This document shows positions 48,346-57,689 of a stretch of 64,000 nt of DNA, piece by piece. The stretch spans positions 434,001-498,000 of the forward strand of contig NZ_JABBPG010000002.1 of assembly GCF_013140855.1 (NCBI RefSeq). The letters are read 5' to 3'. The notes under the pieces were generated by a model that searched no databases, was not told the DNA's origin, and worked only from the letters and a program-made list of their open reading frames with translations. Every line of letters begins with the position of its first letter. Within the stretch, counting starts at the first letter, position 1. Position numbers and translations under genes: made by a program. This stretch comes from Pseudoalteromonas caenipelagi (GTDB taxonomy: Bacteria; Pseudomonadota; Gammaproteobacteria; Enterobacterales; Alteromonadaceae).

Positions 48346-51300
48346 GGTAGTTAAAGCCGTTGGTGATGCGGTTGAAAGTGTTTGGGATGCCACCGTTGGC
48401 GCGGTGTTTGACAAGTTATCGCCTAATATTGACCAGCCCGAGCAAGATACAGCCACGCTCGCTAAAGGGTTACAAAAAGGCATTGATAAACCGCGCCGCA
48501 TAACATTCGGCCGCGACCGCGTTGGCGGTGTAATAGCGCACCAAGCCACCATAGAACGTGGCGAAAAAGAATTTATACAGCTCATTATTTTAATCAACGG
48601 TGCACCTATAGACGCGCTTGAAGATGTATATTTGGCCAACAAACCACTAAGCAACTATCCAAGTGACTCATACGACTACGAATTAGCAGATGGTCGTCAT
48701 ACTCAAGCTATCCCAAAAGCGGTGAAGCGCATGGCAGGCTGGACCGACAAACACGTGGGCAATGAGCAAGCCCATGTATACATAGAGTTTGAGAATAACC
48801 GTGATGTATTCCCCGATGGGATTAGCGACTGTGAGTTTTTAATACGTGGTGCTCGTGTTTGGGACCCACGCGACGCGAGCCAAAACCCAGACGATAAAAG
48901 TACCTGGAAGTGGTCACAAAATGCGGTGTTGTGCACGCTGCATTACGTGCGGTTCTACGGTGCGAACCACGTGCCAAATCAGCATTTACCACTCAATTGG
49001 TGGAAAGCGGCCGCAAACGTATGTGATGAGCAAGTACCCTACACCACCGCCAGCGGCCAAACTAAACATGAACCCCGCTACACCGTAGATGGCACATTTA
49101 GTTTTACATCCAAGCCCCTCGAAGTTTTGCAGCAGTTAGAGCGCAGTTTTGCGGGCAAAGTATTTAGGCAAATGGGCCAATGGTACGTGCGTGTTGGCGC
49201 ATGGTATGGCAACCCGACATACACGGTCACTACTGCCGATATTCGCGGCGATGTGCAAATAAAATGGCATGCGGATTTACGCTCACGCGCCAATATAATG
49301 CGCGCTCAGTTTGTTGACCCAAATCAGCAGTATGAGCGCACAGACGCGCCGCCAGTGATAGCCGACGGGTATTTAGAAAAAGATGGCCAACAGCTAGAGC
49401 AAACAATAAACCTTCCATTCGTGCGCAGTAGCGCCACCGCGCAGCGCCTTGCAGCCATAGCCCTTGAACAAACAAGGCTCGGTGCAATAGAGCTGCCACT
49501 TAGACACGTTGGCCTACGTGCTGCGGTCGGTAGAACAATCAAAGTTAATATACCCGAGTATCACATAAACAATAAAACGTACCGCGTGGTTGGCCGTAAA
49601 TTCAAAATTGACGGCGCGGTTACTTTAGAGTGTATCGAAGACAGCGCCGCGCTGTGGGAAGATGGTTTGGTGCCTGGCGTTAATGACTTAACACCAAACA
49701 CCAACTATGTACCAGGACAGCTTAAACCAATCGAAACTCTAACCGCATCAGTACGCAGCGATGGCTACTATATGCTTACATGGAGTCATGACACGCCTGA
49801 CGCAGTAATGCATTACACCGTTGATATTTACGTGATTGAGGGTGAGCAAAAACGCAGAATAGACAGGCAGCTCGTGAATTTTCAAACGGCATTGCTCTCA
49901 ACGCTACAAGTGGGCGAATTTATTGCACAAGTGAAAGCCGTCAACGTGCGCGGTAAAGCCAGCGCCCCACACGCCATAGATTTTAAAATCGACATACCCC
50001 AACCACCGCAAGTGCTCGTTGATGTAAGTGACGTAAGCGTAACGCTTTCAGCAATATTGTTTGATAACACCCTAGGCACCAAAATCGAATGGCAATGGCT
50101 AGGTAGTGACGACGCGCCAGCAGAAAGCCCCATTGTGACATCTAACGTGTACACCAAAAATGGCCTGACTCCAAACACTACATACAAATATCAGTGCAGA
50201 GCCGTCAACAACGTGGGCGAAAGTGATTGGGTGGTACGTAGCGTAACCACCGAAGAAGCGGTAAAGCACATTAGGCTGTCTACCCTATCATTTGAGCTAA
50301 CCCAAAGCCCGACGTGGACAGGCACAGGCATTGGCTGGACGCCTGCGAATCTATCTCACACTGTAAAAGCGGTACTGTATGACAAAGTAAGCAAAACCCT
50401 GCTTGCCTACCAAGCGTTTACTGTGACTTTGGATGACACCGTTGATGCACAAATATTCATTGAACAAACCGAAGACCGATTAAACAAAACAGAATTACCG
50501 TTTGAATTACTCATAGAAGAAAATGGCACCAGTTCTGTAACTGCCACGGTGTACTACGATGGTGAATCGGCCCGTCAAACATTTAGCGCAATCGGCGTAG
50601 GCCCAGGTGATTTAAAGGAAATAACCGAGCGTTTAGGTGAAATGGACGAACTTGCCGAATCGGTTTTAGAACAAGCATTAAATGCAGAGAATGTGTTTGA
50701 TGCAGATTTAAAAAGTACGCTGCATTTAGAAGAAAAAACGGACATCACCAACGCCGTGATAAATGAAGCTGTTGCAGTACAAGCCAGTGAAAACGAGGTG
50801 ATGGCAACTAAGATAAGCACGGTTAAATCTGAACTTGAAGAAAACAAAGCACAAATAACAGATGTAAGTCAGACCTTAGTTAATACTGAAAAAGCGTTAG
50901 CTACAAAGATAAGCACGGTTAAATCTGAAGTTGAGGATAGCAAAGCGCAAATTGTTGAGGTAAGCCAAACGCTTGCTACAGCAGAGCAAGCTATATCAGC
51001 GCAAATTACGCAGCTTTCTTCTACTGTGGAGGACAATCACGCAGAGATAACGACTTATTATATAACTAAAGCGGACTCAGAAAGTGCAGTGTCGCAAGCC
51101 AAAACAGAACTACAAAGCAAAGTGGCAAATAACTTAGCTTATCTGAATAACACCTTTTATACCGCAGCAACCACTGATGATGTTATTGCTTCTGAAACAA
51201 AGAAACTGCGTGCAGAGTATCAGGGTAACCATGCTGAAATAACTACTAACTATTACACAAAGAGTGCCGCGAATCAGGCTATTGCCGCTAAAGTAAACAC

Positions 51301-52567
51301 TCTAAAGGCCCAAATCGGTGAAGACATTGCAGGGCTAAGTGAGGTGTATTTTACCAAAGTTGATAACGATGGCGCGTTGGCAAATTTTGTTCGTAATGTG
51401 AGTGTTACAACGGCTAGCGGCACAGCCAGCGTTTATAGCCATATGACAGCCCAAGCAAATAAACTTGGGCAGTTAGAGGGCCGTGTATCAATTGGCGTTG
51501 ACGTAAATAACCAGATCACCGGTTTAGATATAACACCCGGGCGAATGCAGGTAAAAGCAGGCGTTTTTGAATTGTTGGATAACAGCAATAATCGCGCTGT
51601 GTATTTTGACTCTAGTGCTGGGCGTTATTCGTTCAAGGGGCATATTAACGCGACAAGCGGCTCATTTACGGGGCATGTTAATGCAACAAGCGGCTCTTTT
51701 TCTGGTTCTGTTTACGCAACAAACGGTACGTTCAAAGGTCGAGTTGAAGCTAGTAGCGGTTCATTCACAGGTCATATCAATGCTACAAGCGGGTCATTCT
51801 CAGGCAATATCTATGCGACTAGTGGGACTATAAATTCCGCAACGCTTCGTTCATGCACTTGGGATGCAGGCAATGGCAGCACGATTACCGCAAGCTCTGG
51901 TATGTTGGCTCTTCGACAAAATGGTGTAATCAATACTAGATTGCTAGCTAGTGGTGAGAGTTTTCACCGCAACATGTTTGTGTATAACAACGGTATATCT
52001 AATTCGACGGGTATTTACGTCAAATATCATAATTACGGTATTCAAGTAGACGCTGGAATATGGGCACTGTACGCACGTTCCGGTGAAATAGGCCCACACA
52101 CCTCCGCGCATGAAACATTATTGCCAAAACAGTTAACCCCTGAGCCTGGCGATATCCTCTGTGATGATGAGTTAATGCACATTGCCAATATCTCCAACGC
52201 CATTTGTACAGCAAAGCTTTCAAGTTCACCGATGGATGTAACGGCTCGTGGAGTATACACCCGCCGCCGTACTCTCACAGACTCACAACCTGCTGGGTTA
52301 GTTGGCTTTGATGAATGGGAGCAGCTCGCGTATCTGTACGATGTGGCAAGCATCAACGCTGGCGGTGAAGGCGCTATGAACGTGTGCGGCGAAGGTGGCA
52401 ACTTGCAAACAGGCGACCTGATTTGCTCAAGTTCAATGCACGGCAAAGGCATGCGCCAACCCACGCAAAGCGAAGAGCGGTATACAATCGCACAAGTGCG
52501 GCACAACGTCACATTCGACTCCCCCGACCAAGTGAAAATGGTCGCAGTAATCTACAAACGAGGTTAA
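48338..52567 (+). CDS. Tail tip host-specificity protein (lambda J-like)
   Basis: ATG 48338, overlapping the previous stop, gives 1409 aa. The N-terminal half is the J-like tip domain (ITFGRDRVGGVIAHQATIER, LEVLQQLERSFAGKVFRQMG). Fibronectin-type modules follow near residues 470-640 (YKCRAVNNVGESDW-like), then a long coiled coil with two near-identical 33-residue units. Six 11-residue Gly/Ser-rich repeats come next, and the protein ends in a tail-fibre-type module with LLPKQLTPEPGDILCDDELM. The protein contacts the host receptor. Confidence 0.88.
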   Translation: MGKVVKAVGDAVESVWDATVGAVFDKLSPNIDQPEQDTATLAKGLQKGIDKPRRITFGRDRVGGVIAHQATIERGEKEFIQLIILINGAPIDALEDVYLANKPLSNYPSDSYDYELADGRHTQAIPKAVKRMAGWTDKHVGNEQAHVYIEFENNRDVFPDGISDCEFLIRGARVWDPRDASQNPDDKSTWKWSQNAVLCTLHYVRFYGANHVPNQHLPLNWWKAAANVCDEQVPYTTASGQTKHEPRYTVDGTFSFTSKPLEVLQQLERSFAGKVFRQMGQWYVRVGAWYGNPTYTVTTADIRGDVQIKWHADLRSRANIMRAQFVDPNQQYERTDAPPVIADGYLEKDGQQLEQTINLPFVRSSATAQRLAAIALEQTRLGAIELPLRHVGLRAAVGRTIKVNIPEYHINNKTYRVVGRKFKIDGAVTLECIEDSAALWEDGLVPGVNDLTPNTNYVPGQLKPIETLTASVRSDGYYMLTWSHDTPDAVMHYTVDIYVIEGEQKRRIDRQLVNFQTALLSTLQVGEFIAQVKAVNVRGKASAPHAIDFKIDIPQPPQVLVDVSDVSVTLSAILFDNTLGTKIEWQWLGSDDAPAESPIVTSNVYTKNGLTPNTTYKYQCRAVNNVGESDWVVRSVTTEEAVKHIRLSTLSFELTQSPTWTGTGIGWTPANLSHTVKAVLYDKVSKTLLAYQAFTVTLDDTVDAQIFIEQTEDRLNKTELPFELLIEENGTSSVTATVYYDGESARQTFSAIGVGPGDLKEITERLGEMDELAESVLEQALNAENVFDADLKSTLHLEEKTDITNAVINEAVAVQASENEVMATKISTVKSELEENKAQITDVSQTLVNTEKALATKISTVKSEVEDSKAQIVEVSQTLATAEQAISAQITQLSSTVEDNHAEITTYYITKADSESAVSQAKTELQSKVANNLAYLNNTFYTAATTDDVIASETKKLRAEYQGNHAEITTNYYTKSAANQAIAAKVNTLKAQIGEDIAGLSEVYFTKVDNDGALANFVRNVSVTTASGTASVYSHMTAQANKLGQLEGRVSIGVDVNNQITGLDITPGRMQVKAGVFELLDNSNNRAVYFDSSAGRYSFKGHINATSGSFTGHVNATSGSFSGSVYATNGTFKGRVEASSGSFTGHINATSGSFSGNIYATSGTINSATLRSCTWDAGNGSTITASSGMLALRQNGVINTRLLASGESFHRNMFVYNNGISNSTGIYVKYHNYGIQVDAGIWALYARSGEIGPHTSAHETLLPKQLTPEPGDILCDDELMHIANISNAICTAKLSSSPMDVTARGVYTRRRTLTDSQPAGLVGFDEWEQLAYLYDVASINAGGEGAMNVCGEGGNLQTGDLICSSSMHGKGMRQPTQSEERYTIAQVRHNVTFDSPDQVKMVAVIYKRG
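51638..51835 (+). repeat. Six 33-bp tandem repeats in the tip gene
   Basis: Six 33-bp units encode GHINATSGSFT, GHVNATSGSFS, GSVYATNGTFK, GRVEASSGSFT, GHINATSGSFS and GNIYATSGTIN. Units 1, 2 and 5 are closest in DNA as well as protein. They probably build a thin beta-helix, and unit number could change by slippage. Confidence 0.85.
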
Positions 52568-52569
52568 TC

Positions 52570-53937
52570 ATGGCTTATTCCATAGGCACAATCTCAATAC
52601 AACAAAACAACGCAATCATCACTGGCACAAACACGCTATTTGAGCGCGTAGCCAAAGCGCAGGTAGGCGATTTGCTCTACGTTAGAGCCAATCAGCAAGA
52701 CATGATGTTACAAGTGGTTGAAGTGCAGAGCGATACTCAGTTAAAAGTTGCATTGCTTGATGGCCAGCCGTTTTTGCCCACGTTCAGTGCAAACGGCCTA
52801 GATTACGGTTTAGTGCAAAATTTTACTGCCACAACCACGGCTAAACTGGCAAAAGGTATTGCTGATTTACAAACCAAATGGCATCTGCGCGAGAGCCAGT
52901 TAACAGGCTGGTTTGCAAGCACCGATGACAGCTACTCAATCACCAATTTTTTAGGTGAGCAAACGGCGATTCCAACACCTACAAAAATTGCTGAGTTAGC
53001 ACAGGTGGCCATGAATGCCAGTAGTGACCTGTCTACCATGGCGCAAGCTATCGAGGCGAACAAGCAAAGTTTGGCAACGGTTGAGCCGCGCATTGTTCAC
53101 TTTGATAAGGCTTACCCGCTGGTTATCAGCGCCAGCAATAAAGTAACAACTAAGCACGATGAAGTGGTAACGGCACATAGTGACGTTATTGCGAAATCGA
53201 ACGCGGTGGCAACTCAGGCGCAGCAAGTAAGCAATGCACAACAAGTCGTGTTTGAGCTAAAAGCAGATATAAAGCAAACCGCGCAACTAGTTGAGCTTGA
53301 TAAAACCCACAGTCAAGCAGCAGCGGCTATTTGTGCAGCCGCGCAAGCACAAACACAAAGCGATGTACAAAGTGTTAGCGCAGATAAAACAGCGGTTGAA
53401 CAGCTCAAGAGGGACCTACTTACGCTCAGCGATACGCTTAACAATTCGATGGCAAATGCGCAGCAGCAAATAGCAAGCCAAGCACAGCAAACACTAGCAC
53501 AGGCAACGCAGGCGCAAGCTGGCATTGAAAGCGCCACAGTTGATGCTAAAAACGCGGTGGCACGCACAGCCAACACGTTTGCAAGGCAAACGGCATCGAC
53601 AGAGCAAAGCACCCAGCGTCATGCATTTAATGCCATGAGTGCGAGCAATCAAGCGCTCATAACACACGATAAAGTGATGCAAGCCTCTGTAGATATCAAT
53701 CATGATTTATCGCATTTTGCTCAACTTAAAGACTCAGTAATTGATGCCAATGCCGCAGTGCAAATATCAGCACAAGCCGTATCACTTGATGCGCTACACA
53801 GTAAAGCCAATGCCGCACTGAGCGCTTTGGGGGCCAGTATGCTAAGCGAGCAAAACGCCAAGCTTAATACTGCGCTTAATGGCTTACTAAACAACTCCCT
53901 GACGTCTAACCAAATCAACGAACTATTCCCTATTTAA
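52570..53937 (+). CDS. Tail fibre-associated coiled-coil protein
   Basis: ATG 52570 gives 455 aa. A beta-rich N-terminal part (AYSIGTISIQQNNAIITGTN) resembles tail attachment domains and is followed by about 300 residues of Ala/Gln/Ser coiled coil (QQQIASQAQQTLAQATQAQA). Probably a fibre stalk or side-fibre base lying between the tip and receptor-binding proteins. No receptor-binding knob is visible. Confidence 0.68.
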   Translation: MAYSIGTISIQQNNAIITGTNTLFERVAKAQVGDLLYVRANQQDMMLQVVEVQSDTQLKVALLDGQPFLPTFSANGLDYGLVQNFTATTTAKLAKGIADLQTKWHLRESQLTGWFASTDDSYSITNFLGEQTAIPTPTKIAELAQVAMNASSDLSTMAQAIEANKQSLATVEPRIVHFDKAYPLVISASNKVTTKHDEVVTAHSDVIAKSNAVATQAQQVSNAQQVVFELKADIKQTAQLVELDKTHSQAAAAICAAAQAQTQSDVQSVSADKTAVEQLKRDLLTLSDTLNNSMANAQQQIASQAQQTLAQATQAQAGIESATVDAKNAVARTANTFARQTASTEQSTQRHAFNAMSASNQALITHDKVMQASVDINHDLSHFAQLKDSVIDANAAVQISAQAVSLDALHSKANAALSALGASMLSEQNAKLNTALNGLLNNSLTSNQINELFPI

Positions 53938-53949
53938 AACGAGGCAATG

Positions 53950-56664
53950 ATGAGTACAGAACTCAATAATGCGGTTACTGCATTGCAAAACGTAACAGAC
54001 AAGCATGAGCAGCTAAATACACAATATCAAGGCACTCATGACGCCCTAGCTAGCAATACAAAAGCTATGATGGATTGGCAAACCCAAGCGGGTACAGTCG
54101 AGTTGACCGACCAAAACGGCAACAAACACCCAACGCCCACGCTAAAAACACTAGTTGAACAAGCGCAAAGCGTGAACCCTCACCCAGAGGTAATGAGCAA
54201 AGCCCAGTTTGATGCCCTGCGCCAAATGCGTAAACAGCAATATGCGGGTTCAGGGTTTGTAGAGTGGGGTAAGCATATACATAATTCACTGTGTGATTCT
54301 GTAAATGAAGGTCTTTGGACATGGCTTGACCGTAGTAACACCATTTCAATTGGGGTAGCTAGTTCCGATGTGGGCGGTCAAGGCATTGCAAGCACTAAAA
54401 AAGGGGTCGCTGTAATTGATGGTGTTATAACTCAACTTTCGCAAACTGCACACCCTCACTACGTTATGATGCTAGCACCTCCTGCTCCCGACGGTACCAA
54501 AACCTATGACTCAACAACAGGCACTGTAACCAAACATAGCAATGCAGAGGTGGCTTTTGCATCAGAGACTGACACCAATAAAGTCATCACCTCACGTAAA
54601 GACTTGGTGTTTTTAGAGTCATGGCATGAAAAAATTGCCGACAAAGATGTGGTTTACCCACTGGGCAACGTGCAATACGGCGCAAGTGGTTATCAAGATA
54701 TACCACTGCTCAATAACTTGGTTGCACAAGGCTACTCAGCCTTTGGTGAGTGGGATGAAAATACCAAAGGTTATGGCGTTAAATGGTCAACACTCACCGA
54801 TGAGCAAAAAGCCGTATTTTTAAGCGAGCCAGAGCATAATATTTACTTTGACCCAAAAGCCAAAGCGTATATTCAAGTTAGGTATAGAGTACGGGTCGTT
54901 GAGGGGCTTGGAGATAATTGGGCGCATTTGAATGATCAATCAGGGGCGAGTTCATTTGAGCGGTATTTGGGCTATGGCCGAGGTCAAACTGGTAATGTTG
55001 ATTTTATCGCCCCGCGAGGAATTGCGAATTTTGTTGTTGATTGGGGAGCTGACTATCCGGTATTTGCAAACTCAAGTGGAACTTGGTTTGCATCAGATTC
55101 ACCAAAGTGGGCTGAGAGTTCAACAGGCCAATTTTCTGTAGTGGTAAACGGAGGCAATGCGCATCCAAGTGCCGCCCATGATGGGAAGTGCCACGCAGTC
55201 CCAATCGCCTTAGTTCAACGCTTAAACCAAGGTGCATTCCACCCAGTTTATAATCCTATGGGTTGTAGAGCGTGGGCTGTGGTTGGAATCAGTCTTAATC
55301 TTAAATGGCACTCAAATGGAGTTGCTGGTTCAATTACATCTACATCACGTTGCTTTGAAGCACAAAATCTAGGGAGTGAGCCAACACCTACAGCACGTTC
55401 AGGGTATATAGGTGCAGAAGATGCTGAATCTGGCCGCCCAGACCAATACAAATACCACGATGCTATCTATGCTGGCCAAGTAGAAGATTTACGCCTAAAT
55501 GCTAATAAACTAGATGTAAACCAACTGCGTGAAGACAGCATGCGTAAAGCTGTGGCGGGCACATTACGTGGAAGAGGCAAGCAACTATTTACACAATTTA
55601 AATCTTTGGATGCGTTTTATTTTAGTAGCTTCAACAATAATTCAAATGTTTACTTCCGAGTTAATAGTAATGGTCAGGGAGACCTAGTTGATTTTGAATC
55701 TATGGGGTTTCAAATTGGGGAGTCAGTCATGGTTTGGCAGCCTTCGACAGGATATGTTGGCTATGGCGCGTTAACTAATCATACAGGTCATTTAGCGTTA
55801 CACCATTCACCAAATGCACTTGGTAAGCTTTCGGGGAGTTACACAAGCCACTTAAACCAACAGGAGCGATGTTACATTGCTCATGTTTTTGAGTTTGCAA
55901 CGTTCGACTCACTCCCTTGGGTAGATATTATTGGAGACCCAGAACAGATTGCCGCGACTTTCCCAGATGGTGTAGTTGGACAGTGGATCCCAAAACTACC
56001 GACAGGGTTAACAGAAAGTTTTGCGGCAAATCGAAAAGTAACAGGTGCTCAGCATGGCGTATTGACGTTGGATAACGGTGCTTCTTGGGCTGTGACATCA
56101 TCGACATTTAATAGCGTAAGAAATGACTTTACAAACAACATAGAAGCAAACCGCGTTCAGCTAATGCACTACGAGTCTCTTTCAAGTTTTACTGAATCAG
56201 AAACAAGCTCTAGTGTGTCAGGTTCTTTGGATGATGTATATTTCTCCGCAGATTATTCATTAACTCGAGGCAATCGGTTGATGGGCTCATTGTGTTCTAC
56301 TGTGGGCAAGTCGGATCAAGCTTCAAAACGCTATGGTAATGTAAAAGCTATACAATCAGCTGTAGATAAAAGCGGTAAGGTAATCTCAAATGAGTACTCA
56401 CCGACTCACAACGAACTAGGAATCGGTGCGCCTAGACATGATTCAGAGGCATTCAAAGCACTACCAACAGTTATAGAAAAAAATGGCTTACTCTGCCTGC
56501 AATTCCACGGCGCAGTGCTAAAACACAATGGTACGGATTGGGGCGATGATCAAACTATTCCAATTGTAGATGGTGAAAATGTTAAAACCGACCTTAACGG
56601 CAACACAGTAAAAGTATTTTGCCATCACACCCAATTTCCTATTGGTATCGCATATAACAACTAA
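53950..56664 (+). CDS. Tail fibre / receptor-binding protein
   Basis: The second ATG (53950) is better placed after GAGG (53941-53944) than ATG 53947. The 904-aa product has an N-terminal coiled segment (NNAVTALQNVTDKHEQLNTQ), an attachment-like part (KAQFDALRQMRKQQYAGSGF) and a long beta-rich body with aromatic Gly/Asn stretches. The internal DAIYAGQVEDLRLNANKLDV resembles other marine phage fibres. It is followed by a DUF4376 protein, as tail fibres often are by chaperones. Confidence 0.75.
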   Translation: MSTELNNAVTALQNVTDKHEQLNTQYQGTHDALASNTKAMMDWQTQAGTVELTDQNGNKHPTPTLKTLVEQAQSVNPHPEVMSKAQFDALRQMRKQQYAGSGFVEWGKHIHNSLCDSVNEGLWTWLDRSNTISIGVASSDVGGQGIASTKKGVAVIDGVITQLSQTAHPHYVMMLAPPAPDGTKTYDSTTGTVTKHSNAEVAFASETDTNKVITSRKDLVFLESWHEKIADKDVVYPLGNVQYGASGYQDIPLLNNLVAQGYSAFGEWDENTKGYGVKWSTLTDEQKAVFLSEPEHNIYFDPKAKAYIQVRYRVRVVEGLGDNWAHLNDQSGASSFERYLGYGRGQTGNVDFIAPRGIANFVVDWGADYPVFANSSGTWFASDSPKWAESSTGQFSVVVNGGNAHPSAAHDGKCHAVPIALVQRLNQGAFHPVYNPMGCRAWAVVGISLNLKWHSNGVAGSITSTSRCFEAQNLGSEPTPTARSGYIGAEDAESGRPDQYKYHDAIYAGQVEDLRLNANKLDVNQLREDSMRKAVAGTLRGRGKQLFTQFKSLDAFYFSSFNNNSNVYFRVNSNGQGDLVDFESMGFQIGESVMVWQPSTGYVGYGALTNHTGHLALHHSPNALGKLSGSYTSHLNQQERCYIAHVFEFATFDSLPWVDIIGDPEQIAATFPDGVVGQWIPKLPTGLTESFAANRKVTGAQHGVLTLDNGASWAVTSSTFNSVRNDFTNNIEANRVQLMHYESLSSFTESETSSSVSGSLDDVYFSADYSLTRGNRLMGSLCSTVGKSDQASKRYGNVKAIQSAVDKSGKVISNEYSPTHNELGIGAPRHDSEAFKALPTVIEKNGLLCLQFHGAVLKHNGTDWGDDQTIPIVDGENVKTDLNGNTVKVFCHHTQFPIGIAYNN

Positions 56665-56673
56665 GGCCTACTC

Positions 56674-57366
56674 ATGACTGAACATACAATCGACGCAACT
56701 GAAATGCAAACATCTACAGTTACTTACGCTGACGTTGCCACTAAACAAATGCTTCGACATCCAGCCGAGCAAATCCAAGCCACGCTTGAGCAAGCAATTA
56801 CACAAGAAGAAGCTGAACACACGCAAGCCCATGCACAGTGGCAAGCATCATTGGCTGATATTCAAGCGCAGATTGAACAGGCCCAAGCGCACAACGCTGC
56901 AAACCCTGACGAGCCTGTCGCGGTTCCCGAGTTGCCAGAAGAGCCTGTGATTGATATGGCAAAACGCCGCGCATGTTATGAAGTCAAAAACGTTGAGATA
57001 GATTTAGAGCTCACAACCGAAGCACAAGACGCGCACATTGTTTATGACGATGAAGCGTTGATTGCCTATCATCACCCCAAAACCATCGCCCACAACGCGG
57101 AACATATTGAAGCCGTAAAACGTGAGCGCTTCAAAGCACAACGCGCTGCAAATGTCGCAGCTATTACAGTTGCTGTTGATGATATGGTTTTTGATGGTGA
57201 CGAAGTAAGTCAAAGTAGAATGGCAAGAGCTGTGTTATTAATGTCCGATACGGACACTCAGCTTTGGGTTTTAGCTAATAACGATATTGTTGAAGTAACT
57301 TGCGAGCAGTTGAAACAAGCTTGTGTTTTAGCTGCACAGAAACAATCGGAACTTTGGGTTGAATGA
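56674..57366 (+). CDS. DUF4376-containing tail fibre assembly-type protein
   Basis: The 230-aa product has a Gln/Ala-rich N-terminal half and a DUF4376 C-terminal domain, about residues 168-228 (VDDMVFDGDEVSQSRMARAV, LWVLANNDIVEVTCEQLKQA). In other phages this domain sits in tail-fibre assembly proteins. It is the last gene of the rightward operon and is followed by a terminator. Confidence 0.75.
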   Translation: MTEHTIDATEMQTSTVTYADVATKQMLRHPAEQIQATLEQAITQEEAEHTQAHAQWQASLADIQAQIEQAQAHNAANPDEPVAVPELPEEPVIDMAKRRACYEVKNVEIDLELTTEAQDAHIVYDDEALIAYHHPKTIAHNAEHIEAVKRERFKAQRAANVAAITVAVDDMVFDGDEVSQSRMARAVLLMSDTDTQLWVLANNDIVEVTCEQLKQACVLAAQKQSELWVE

Positions 57367-57373
57367 TGGATTT

Positions 57374-57425
57374 AAAAGGCGTTTTAACATAATTTAGCGT
57401 TGTCTAAATTTAAACGCCTTTTTTT
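57374..57425 (+). terminator. Terminator of the prophage tail operon
   Basis: AAAAGGCGTTT (57374-57384) pairs with AAACGCCTTTT (57412-57422) over a 27-base A+T-rich loop, and T continue to 57425. It lies 8 bp after the last phage gene and 23 bp before the right end. Confidence 0.75.
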
Positions 57426-57448
57426 CTAATTTCGAACGCCGCATTACA
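57426..57448. other. Prophage right terminus
   Basis: The terminal bases CGAACGCCGCATTACA (57433-57448) invert to TGTAATGCGGCGTTCG and match the left terminus at the conserved positions. They end in CA followed by the GTAAC duplication. Confidence 0.75.
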
Positions 57449-57453
57449 GTAAC
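57449..57453. repeat. Target-site duplication GTAAC, right copy
   Basis: Same five bases as 14444-14448, directly after the terminal CA. Host intergenic DNA resumes here; 57454-57654 shows no gene. Confidence 0.8.
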
Positions 57454-57654
57454 TTATTGTTTTATAGTGCTCAGTAATGCTTGCCGAATGTAATCACCAT
57501 AAATGATTATTTAAAGTTTTATTAAAAAAGCACAGCTCAAAGTTTAGTTAACTCTCGCGAAGCACACGCTTACATAGAGCAACTATAAACTATTGTAAAG
57601 CAATAAACCTGTAACAATATATGCTCATATATTGATCTGTTTTATGCGCTGACT

Positions 57655-57684
57655 AAAAGATGTAATCGGTAAACCAATTACATC
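57655..57684 (-). terminator. Terminator of the leftward eCIS operon
   Basis: GATGTAATCGG (57659-57669) and CCAATTACATC (57674-57684) pair with one mismatch over TAAA. On the leftward transcript four U follow (57655-57658). It lies 5 bp after the DUF4157 stop. Confidence 0.75.
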
Positions 57685-57689
57685 GTTAA

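Larger units (their letters stand above)
14449..57448. mobile_element. Mu-like transposable siphovirus prophage, 43,000 bp
   Basis: The left end reads TGTAAGGGGTTGTTC and the inverted right end TGTAATGCGGCGTTC; 15 of the first 24 bases agree and both start with TG as Mu-type ends do. Five-bp GTAAC copies flank them. Inside are MuA, MuB, GemA, a Mor-like activator, gp27/28/29-like packaging genes, MuF, Mu I-like protease, capsid, and long-tail genes of lambda/B3 type. The early and packaging block is leftward and the capsid and tail block rightward. All essential functions expected of a Mu-like siphophage appear present and uninterrupted, so it may be active. A TTTAGACAA word occurs in inverted orientation near both ends (14580-14588 and 57400-57408). 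Confidence 0.88.

Noticed and set aside
49078..49542. Several leftward frames inside the J-like tip gene
   Set aside because: All are on the antisense strand of a continuous 1409-codon gene with clear domain sequence.
50810..50980. Repeated 25-bp units as a CRISPR array
   Set aside because: They are two near-identical coiled-coil repeats in frame inside the tip gene; there are no spacers of even length and no cas genes.
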